DNA from: Euryarchaeota archaeon RBG_13_57_23
GTDB taxonomy: Archaea > Thermoplasmatota > Thermoplasmata > UBA10834
Length of the DNA stretch: 29,837 bases
Direction: 5' to 3'
NCBI GenBank assembly: GCA_001800675.1
Contig: MGVW01000058.1
Span: forward strand, 1-29,837
The notes under the pieces are model-generated. The model was not told the DNA's origin, did no database searches, and was given only the letters and a program-made list of their open reading frames with translations. How positions within the stretch are numbered: position 1 is the first letter of the stretch; the number at the start of each line of letters is the position of its first letter. A program made the position numbers and the translations under genes. Of this stretch, positions 1-6,540 are shown piece after piece.

Positions 1-1
1 G

Positions 2-145
2 ATGGAGCGCACGGAGGAACGCAACGCCGTGCGCGACGTGAACCTCGCTACTCGCAAGGCGCTTGACGACAAGGTCAAGAAGGACAAGGTCGCAGACGAT
101 GCGCTCGCGATGCTCCTCAAGAAGGGGAAGGTACAGATTGGTTAG
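2..145 (+). CDS. C-terminal part of an unrecognised protein (5' end outside window)
   Basis: A reading frame is open from the window edge and ends at TAG 143-145. It encodes at least 47 residues, rich in Lys, Arg, Asp and Glu and probably helical, ending in K-V-Q-I-G. The ATG at base 2 may be internal, because the frame is not closed upstream. I do not recognise the family. Its last 29 bp overlap, tail to tail, the end of the ABC ATPase gene on the other strand. The coding call rests on charged, helix-like composition and on the lack of a better frame here. Confidence 0.45.
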   Translation: MERTEERNAVRDVNLATRKALDDKVKKDKVADDALAMLLKKGKVQIG

Positions 146-866
146 CTGGGATCGTTGCCTTCTCGTGGAATTCTGCCCCAGTCATCGTGCTGGTAATCCT
201 TCCGTCGACAATCGTCATCACAGTATCAGCGATCTGACCAATGCGTTGATCATGCGTCACGATGACCACTGTCTTCTTGTAGTCGTCCCTGAGCTTCTGG
301 AACAGATGAAGTATCTGCTGGCCCGTGGCAGTGTCCAGCTCTCCCGTCGGCTCGTCCGCAAGGATTATGGGAGGGTCGTTCGCAAGAGCGGTCGCTATCC
401 CGATCCTCTGCTGTTCTCCACCCGACATCTCGTCTGGCCTGTGAGTTCCTCTGGGTTCCATGTCGACCAGCTTCAGGAGCATTGCCGACCTGCTGGTCAT
501 TTCCTCGGAGTTCTTCCCGGCCAAGCGCATGGGCAGCTCTATGTTCTCCCTGGCGGTGAGCGTCGGGACGAGGTTGAAGAACTGGAACACGATGCCCACC
601 CGCTGGCGCCTGTGCTTCACGAGGTCCGCATCCGAGAGATCCACCAAGTTGACGCCGTCGATGTTGATCGAACCTGCAGTCGGACGGTCCAGGCCCCCGA
701 TTATGTTCAGCAAGGTCGTCTTGCCACAACCGGAAGGCCCCATGATCGCGAGGATCTTGCCTCCGCCGATTGTGCAGTCCAGGCCCCTTAGGGCGATGAC
801 TTCCGACTTGCCGGTCTTGTACACCTTGATGATGTCCTTTACGACTATGTCTCCCAGTTCAACCAC
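117..866 (-). CDS. ABC transporter ATP-binding protein, LolD/MacB type
   Basis: This is a 249-residue nucleotide-binding subunit that would hydrolyse ATP on the cytoplasmic face to drive the FtsX-type permease encoded just upstream. Visible motifs are Walker A GPSGCGKT (residues 43-50), Q-loop Gln95, the signature MSGGEQQRIGIA (from about 147), Walker B ending in DEPTGELD (about 171-178) and an H-loop in VIVTHD (about 205). DEPTGELD and the length are typical of the LolD/MacB/FtsE branch, which extracts lipoproteins or transmits force rather than pumping small solutes. The start is GTG 866, with AGGA 6 nt upstream inside the permease gene. The two frames overlap by 8 bp, so they are surely co-translated. 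It is the last gene of the four-gene operon. Substrate unknown. Confidence 0.93.
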   Translation of the reverse strand: MVELGDIVVKDIIKVYKTGKSEVIALRGLDCTIGGGKILAIMGPSGCGKTTLLNIIGGLDRPTAGSINIDGVNLVDLSDADLVKHRRQRVGIVFQFFNLVPTLTARENIELPMRLAGKNSEEMTSRSAMLLKLVDMEPRGTHRPDEMSGGEQQRIGIATALANDPPIILADEPTGELDTATGQQILHLFQKLRDDYKKTVVIVTHDQRIGQIADTVMTIVDGRITSTMTGAEFHEKATIPANQSVPSPS

Positions 867-3771
867 CTCGGATCCTGAGCACTTCAGCCAACTTAATCTT
901 GCCCGCCCTGCTCGTGGCGACCAGTGAGGCGACGATAAGGGCTCCTACCGACGCGACAACGATCACGGCACTGATCCAGGTGAAGAGCATCTCCCTCGGA
1001 ACGACAGAGGACTCGCCCGCGTAGAGTGACTGGAAGAGATATGCGGTCAGGAGGCCCACGCTGGCGCCGACGATGAGGCCCAGCACCATGAGCGTAAACG
1101 ATTCGCCCATGAGTATCTTCCGTATCTGGCCTGCCGAAGAGCCTCTCGCCATGATGCTGGCCAGCTCCTTCTCCCTGTCGTTGACGGCAACGAATATCAG
1201 TATCCCGACGCCAATCGTCATGATCGCGACCGAGAGCACGTACTCCATGTACAGGAAGTCGGTGAGCGCGCGGAAGGCGGGATCGTTGTTGAGCTCCTCC
1301 ATCCTTTCGTCCACGGTGATCGAGTAAGGGGACATCCCAGCGTCCGTGAACACATGATCGATGTCGTCCGCGACCGCAGCCTGTTCGTAGCCGTCTAAGA
1401 CTTCGACGAACGCGCCGTATGCACTCACGATTTCGGTGCGATTCTGTGCAGGCACGAAATCTAGCGCAGATTTGTCCATGTAGATGCTGTAGGACTCCAG
1501 GCCAGGCAGGCTCTTCACAATCCCGATGACATATCCCCAGTAGTTCACGAATTTGTAGTCGTAGAAGCCGCTCGAGTAGTTCGTCAAATCGAGCATAAGT
1601 GGGATGTCATCGCCCACGGATATCCCATAGTCCTCCGCAATCCATTGTGTTATGAGCACCGTCCCGTTTAGGTCGGCGAGATCCTCGAGCGAGCCGCGTC
1701 CGCCCTCAACGAAGTAGAATCCATCCGGATGGACGGTATCCTCGTATGCCAAGGCATCGAATGCTATCGTCTGTCCTCCGTAGTATCCCCCGTAGTATCC
1801 GTACGAGACTCTCACCGCCTCGTAAAGAGAGTGGCTCTCCACGCCTTCCACCGAACCTATCTCCTCCAGGATCGCTGGGTTCAGCTGCTCAGGCGCGCCT
1901 CCCCAGTAGTAATCAGACTGGGTCTTGATGTCCGCGCCCACCTCGAACTGAATCAGGTTCTCCTGATAGCGCATGGTCGATTCCATAGTGACAGATATGA
2001 AGAGTCCGAAGGCGAGCGAGAGCGCGATGATCAGGCACAGGTTGGATGCGCGCCTTGGGTTGCGCACGATGTTCTTCTCCACGAGGTAGTGAAGCTCCTT
2101 CGTCCAAGGCCGCACGATGAACGTCAGCTTCGAATACAGCTTCCTCGACCCTCTCGTCAACAGCCTGATGACGCTCAGCGAGAGGAGGAACGGCATGAGC
2201 GGAAAGATGACAATGCCGACGAGAATCAGTATGCTGAGAATGAGTCTCGTGATCCATGACACATTCTGCAGATTGTCGGTCCAGTCGAACCCGACCCAGA
2301 TGCTCAAGATGCTGATTATCGACAAGGAGAGGAAGATGATGTCCATCCTCGGTTTGTAATCTATCTGGACCACGGTGGGCGAGTAATAGCGGAGGGCCTC
2401 TTTGACATCCGCCTTCGATATCTTCTTGTAAGGTCTGTATGAGGAGGCAGTCATCAATGCGATCCCGAAGAGGACCGAGTAGATGATCGTCCATTCAGAG
2501 ATCATGAAGTCGCTGGCGATGGCGCTACCTTCGCCTTCGTATGAGAAGATCGTGGCGGCATCCAGAAGGAATCTGCTCACGAGTACGCCCAGCACGAGTC
2601 CGAGCACGCCCGCGAAGGTTCCGAGAAGGAAAGACTCCGTCAAGAGGGACGTGAAGACCTGTCTGTTGCTAGCTCCGCGGGATTTCAGGATGGCGATCTC
2701 CCGTTTCCTCTCGCTGATCCCGAGATCGATGCCGACGATCGATAGATACGCGCCCAGCGCGACGACCGGAAGGGAGAGAGCGACGAACAACGGTTTGATG
2801 CCCTCCATCCTCGGGATCAGGTCGTATAACGGGTAGACAAGCTCGCTATCGTTGACCATGAAATCGTAACGCATGCCTATCCTGTCCAGTTGGATCTTCA
2901 GCTGCTCCAGGCGGTCCAGGCTGCCCTGAAGGTCTGCCAGGTCGATGATATTGTCTCGGTCCACCCAGATGTAGTAGCTGACGGTCGGGCCCCAATGCTC
3001 CATGAAAGCGGTTGCTGGGACATCCACAAGCGGGAGATCCGCGAGGTTGAAGACCACTGGGTTGTAGACGCTCTTGAAGTCTATCCAACCCGGGTCATCA
3101 GAGTGGTCGACGTAGCTCCAATAGTAGTCGTCAGACCACGAGGACTTGTCCTGAGTCCAGATCTTGGATATCTCGAAGCTCAGGTTGAGATACAGAGTCG
3201 TATAGGTGTAGTTGCCCCATGGATCGGTTTCACCAATCCAGTTCTCGATTCTGCAGATTATGTTGTCGCCAACCGTCAGATTCAGCTGATCAGCCACGTA
3301 CCCGGGTATCGCGACGGTCCCTGGGTCTGGAAGCTCTCCGTCCACATGGAATGCGGAGAAGAACCGACCATAGTCCTGAGACAGGAACATGAGCGTCCCT
3401 GAGTAGTTGTACAGCCAAGGAGTGTCATCCTCGAGGGTTTCCCCCAGGCTGTTCGAGTAGTACCATCCGGAGCCTGTGCCAAATGCGGTAGCGTCGACCA
3501 CGTCATCCACGGATTCTATCGCGGCGATGCGCTCCGCGACATAGGACTCGTTGACGCCGTGAAGCGGGCTCGTTCTGCCCCATGCGACGAAATCGACGGG
3601 TATCTTGTCGAGTCTTGACCGGAGGAGTCCCATGCCAGAAGAATCGACTGCGATCCACGAGCCAGAAATGAGCGAGAGAGCGATGACGATGCCAGCTATC
3701 GCGAAGAGAGACCTACGTTTGTTCCTGATCACTGACCCGATAGGGTAGTTGAAGAACGATAGGAAGCTCAC
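859..3771 (-). CDS. Large MacB/FtsX-type ABC transporter permease (duplicated)
   Basis: This is an integral membrane permease of about 970 residues. An N-terminal membrane segment follows basic RNKRR. A long extracellular MacB-PCD-like domain runs to about residue 325. A first FtsX core contains SERKREIAILKSRGAS. Two more hydrophobic stretches lead to a second copy of the same plan, beginning at EKNIVRNPRRASN (about 570) and ending in a second FtsX core with NDREKELASIMARGSS (about 860-960). The two halves make it a fused permease dimer, about twice a typical MacB permease half. I place the start at GTG 3771, which has GGAGGAG 8-10 nt upstream; an in-frame GTG at 3792 overlaps that purine run. 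The gap to the preceding gene is about 80 bp. Substrate unknown; lipoprotein or surface-protein handling is an inference from the family. Confidence 0.9.
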   Translation of the reverse strand: MSFLSFFNYPIGSVIRNKRRSLFAIAGIVIALSLISGSWIAVDSSGMGLLRSRLDKIPVDFVAWGRTSPLHGVNESYVAERIAAIESVDDVVDATAFGTGSGWYYSNSLGETLEDDTPWLYNYSGTLMFLSQDYGRFFSAFHVDGELPDPGTVAIPGYVADQLNLTVGDNIICRIENWIGETDPWGNYTYTTLYLNLSFEISKIWTQDKSSWSDDYYWSYVDHSDDPGWIDFKSVYNPVVFNLADLPLVDVPATAFMEHWGPTVSYYIWVDRDNIIDLADLQGSLDRLEQLKIQLDRIGMRYDFMVNDSELVYPLYDLIPRMEGIKPLFVALSLPVVALGAYLSIVGIDLGISERKREIAILKSRGASNRQVFTSLLTESFLLGTFAGVLGLVLGVLVSRFLLDAATIFSYEGEGSAIASDFMISEWTIIYSVLFGIALMTASSYRPYKKISKADVKEALRYYSPTVVQIDYKPRMDIIFLSLSIISILSIWVGFDWTDNLQNVSWITRLILSILILVGIVIFPLMPFLLSLSVIRLLTRGSRKLYSKLTFIVRPWTKELHYLVEKNIVRNPRRASNLCLIIALSLAFGLFISVTMESTMRYQENLIQFEVGADIKTQSDYYWGGAPEQLNPAILEEIGSVEGVESHSLYEAVRVSYGYYGGYYGGQTIAFDALAYEDTVHPDGFYFVEGGRGSLEDLADLNGTVLITQWIAEDYGISVGDDIPLMLDLTNYSSGFYDYKFVNYWGYVIGIVKSLPGLESYSIYMDKSALDFVPAQNRTEIVSAYGAFVEVLDGYEQAAVADDIDHVFTDAGMSPYSITVDERMEELNNDPAFRALTDFLYMEYVLSVAIMTIGVGILIFVAVNDREKELASIMARGSSAGQIRKILMGESFTLMVLGLIVGASVGLLTAYLFQSLYAGESSVVPREMLFTWISAVIVVASVGALIVASLVATSRAGKIKLAEVLRIRGG

Positions 3772-3849
3772 CCAGTCCGCTCCTCCTCGCACTGCAAGGA
3801 CTCGGTTGCTATAGGAATCTTGTGGTTGCGTTGATTTCGGCGACGACGA

Positions 3850-6528
3850 TCACTTCTTCCTTCGGAACACTAGGAGCGACGCAGTTGGCTCAACCCTCAC
3901 GACCTCGCGCTGAATCCTGGCCAGCTCCTCTTTCGGCTTCTCCTTCGCCTTGTCTTTCTCCTTCTCTTTCTCCTTCTCCGTTTCCTTGCCAGGCTTCTTA
4001 GGAGGTTCCTTCTTTGGAGCATCTTTCTTTGGGGGCTCCTTCTTCGGAGCCTCTTTCTTCGGAGGTTCTTTCTTTGGAGCTTCCTTCTTTGGAGGTTCCT
4101 TCTTGACAAGTGGCCTCTTGAAGAGCCCCTTCTTCGCAGGCTCTTTCTTGGGAGCTTCCTTCTTTGGAGGTGCCTCTTTCTTTGGTCGCTCCCTGAAGAG
4201 TCCTTTCTTCTTAGGCTTCTCCTCTTTGGCCTTAGCTTTCTTCTCGGGTCTGCGGGCAGGTTTGTGTTTGGGTTTAGGCCTGGGCTCTTTCTTGACCTTC
4301 ACTGGCTTTGAAGGTATCTTCCTTGACCGTTTCATCTCGACTGGTTCGGGCGGCGTCCGGTCGACCGGTTTGAGATCGGGGATGTCCTCTGGTTCAATCG
4401 GTTCTGCATTCTTTATGACCAGCGCCTTCTCGACTTCGAGGGAGGATGGCGGGACCTCTAATGGCGTCTTCCCGGGCGGTGGTGCGCGAGGCGCGGGCCA
4501 CTCATAACGGTCGGTTGGCGGAGGACCATATGTCATGTCGGCGGGCGGCAGCATTGGAGGAGGCATCTCGAGGGTGATTGGCCTCACGGGCTCGACGCGT
4601 CTTGGCTCGACCCTCCGCGGTCTCTCGGGAGGAATGGCGGTCCAGGAAGCAGGAGCACGGGCCGGTTTCGGAGCAGGTTCTGGCGCGGGGGGAGGTGGAG
4701 TTGGGGCAGTGATAGGCGGAGGCCTCTGTGGGGCCCTGCCCTTCGAGACATACAACTGTTTCCCATTCACGATCCTGAAGTGCACTCGCTCGGTTTCCAT
4801 GAGCAGCGCAAGGGGCAGCACCAGATCTTTCTCCCGCATCTGGGTCTCCTCCTTCAACCTGTCAAGCGAAGCCCCTGGGGGCTCCGTCACCGAGAGGATG
4901 ACATTCATCACGTTGTTGATATCGAGATGCTCTTTTCCTGGCACCACTTGGATCTTCGTCTGCTCGTCGACTATGCTTGCGAGGAACTCCTTCGACTTGC
5001 GGACGAAGTTCCTCGGATCCTGCTCCAGCAACAACCTGAGATAGGAAGTGTCGAGTCCAAGCTGTTCCCAACCGGCTATCTGGTCCATGCACATGCAGAG
5101 GAAGTGCTCCCTCTGAACGCCATCCTTGGCCACTTCGCTCATCGGCCGGACGGCAAGGGCCAGCTGATAATGTCTGAGTGCCTCCTGACTCTTCCCCATC
5201 CTCGAGAACAGCTTCGCCATGTTGATATGCGGGTCGAATGGGTCCGGCATCAACCTCGTGGCCTTGTCGAAGCTGATGAGGGCCTCCTCGTTCATCTCGA
5301 GCCTTTGGTAGATCGTCCCCTTGTTGTTCCAGGCATAACCGTTGTTCGGATCGGCCTTGAGCGCCTGGTCAAAGGCGTTCAGAGCCTCCTCATTCCTGCC
5401 CTCGAAGGCGTGCGTATTGCCCAGGTTGACCCATGAGGCACTGTCCTTAGGGTCTATCTTGAGCGCCGTCTCGTACGCGTCGCCAGCCTTCCTGTAATCC
5501 TTCTTGCGGTACAGAGCATCACCCTTCAGGCTCCAGGGCAGGGCAAACTTGTCGTCGATCCCCACCTTGGCGCACTGTCTGATTGCTGCTTCGGTTTGTG
5601 CAAGGGCGTTATCGTGTTCACCCCTTTCAATCATTTCGTTCGCATTCCTGAGCCTCCGCATCAGGAAAAAGTAAATGCGCTCGCGCCAGGCATACATCGC
5701 GAGAGGAAGGAAGGAAAAGGTTATGCCTATCAGCGCGAGCGCTCTATCGTAAGGGGAGTAGTTCCCAGTCCTCAAAATGCCCACTTGCTCGTGGAAGGCG
5801 AGCAGGAAGATCGCCATCGCACCCAGGAGCCAGGCGCCCACATATCCGTCCCTGGTCTGGAGCGACTGGACGGAGATGAGCGCGAGCAGCATGCCAGGTA
5901 TCAGCAGGAGCAGATTGAGGAGAGTGAACGGATAGTCACCGGGTGAGCTGCGGGCAATCCCGAAGGCCTCGTGCACCGGGAACATTATCATCACGACCAG
6001 GCCAGTGCCGTACAGGAACAGCTTCGCGCTCTCGCGCATGCTGAACGCCTTACTGCCCAGAAGCATCATGAGGAAGCCATAGAGCAGCAGTATGCTGAGC
6101 GGGATCGCCCAGGCGCCTAGATCCTTGCCCCAGATGATCAGCGCAACGGCGCTCATGGCCATTATGGCGAAGCCGATGCTGCCAAGGACCGCTCTCGGAA
6201 TAGGCAGAGAGTAGTCCATGGCAGCATCATGGACCTGGGTGAGGAGCATGACCATCCCCAGAAACACGAACACGCCAGACGCGACGAACACATATGTGTT
6301 GTACACTTCCCAGTTGCCCGGCCAAAGTTCCTGGCCGGCAAAGAACTCCAGGGAAGCCGCGACCAGCACCGTGGCGTACAGCAGCAGGACGAAGAGCCTC
6401 GGCCCGCCCACGAAAGGCTCGAAAGGCTTGTCGGCCTCCGAGCTCTCGCTGAACGAGCGGATGAGTGTAGACATCGAGAGGCTGCTCCTGCCTGTCGCGC
6501 CCGGGTCCGGTTTCTTTCCGCTGGCCAT
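3850..6528 (-). CDS. Polytopic TPR protein with winged-helix-like segment and Pro/Lys-rich repeat tail
   Basis: About 892 residues, and I know no named family with the whole architecture. In order: a polar N-terminus of about 45 residues; roughly eight hydrophobic membrane segments (about 45-285); four to five TPR units (about 290-460), the clearest being DPKDSASWVNLGNTHAFEG and the unit after it; a helical stretch whose end (about 536-598) reads like a small winged helix; a Pro-rich spacer (about 600-745); and a very basic tail of alternating K-K-E-P-P and K-K-E-A-P pentads ending in K-E-K-E runs. The TPR part and tail should be cytosolic. I chose ATG 6528, with GGTGAG 8 nt upstream, over GTG 6540, which abuts the previous stop codon directly. 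TPRs suggest a protein-docking role next to the ABC transporter; this is inference. Confidence 0.85.
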   Translation of the reverse strand: MASGKKPDPGATGRSSLSMSTLIRSFSESSEADKPFEPFVGGPRLFVLLLYATVLVAASLEFFAGQELWPGNWEVYNTYVFVASGVFVFLGMVMLLTQVHDAAMDYSLPIPRAVLGSIGFAIMAMSAVALIIWGKDLGAWAIPLSILLLYGFLMMLLGSKAFSMRESAKLFLYGTGLVVMIMFPVHEAFGIARSSPGDYPFTLLNLLLLIPGMLLALISVQSLQTRDGYVGAWLLGAMAIFLLAFHEQVGILRTGNYSPYDRALALIGITFSFLPLAMYAWRERIYFFLMRRLRNANEMIERGEHDNALAQTEAAIRQCAKVGIDDKFALPWSLKGDALYRKKDYRKAGDAYETALKIDPKDSASWVNLGNTHAFEGRNEEALNAFDQALKADPNNGYAWNNKGTIYQRLEMNEEALISFDKATRLMPDPFDPHINMAKLFSRMGKSQEALRHYQLALAVRPMSEVAKDGVQREHFLCMCMDQIAGWEQLGLDTSYLRLLLEQDPRNFVRKSKEFLASIVDEQTKIQVVPGKEHLDINNVMNVILSVTEPPGASLDRLKEETQMREKDLVLPLALLMETERVHFRIVNGKQLYVSKGRAPQRPPPITAPTPPPPAPEPAPKPARAPASWTAIPPERPRRVEPRRVEPVRPITLEMPPPMLPPADMTYGPPPTDRYEWPAPRAPPPGKTPLEVPPSSLEVEKALVIKNAEPIEPEDIPDLKPVDRTPPEPVEMKRSRKIPSKPVKVKKEPRPKPKHKPARRPEKKAKAKEEKPKKKGLFRERPKKEAPPKKEAPKKEPAKKGLFKRPLVKKEPPKKEAPKKEPPKKEAPKKEPPKKDAPKKEPPKKPGKETEKEKEKEKDKAKEKPKEELARIQREVVRVEPTASLLVFRRKK
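3950..4190 (-). repeat. 15-bp coding repeats for KKEPP/KKEAP pentads and K-E dipeptides
   Basis: Between about 3999 and 4110, 15-bp units alternate in coding for K-K-E-P-P and K-K-E-A-P, giving a 30-bp super-unit. One unit has Asp in place of Glu. A second, less regular cluster lies at about 4135-4190. A K-E/K-D dipeptide run lies at about 3950-3985. All are in frame within the tail of the TPR protein. Confidence 0.8.
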
Positions 6529-6540
6529 GCTTTGTCTCAC

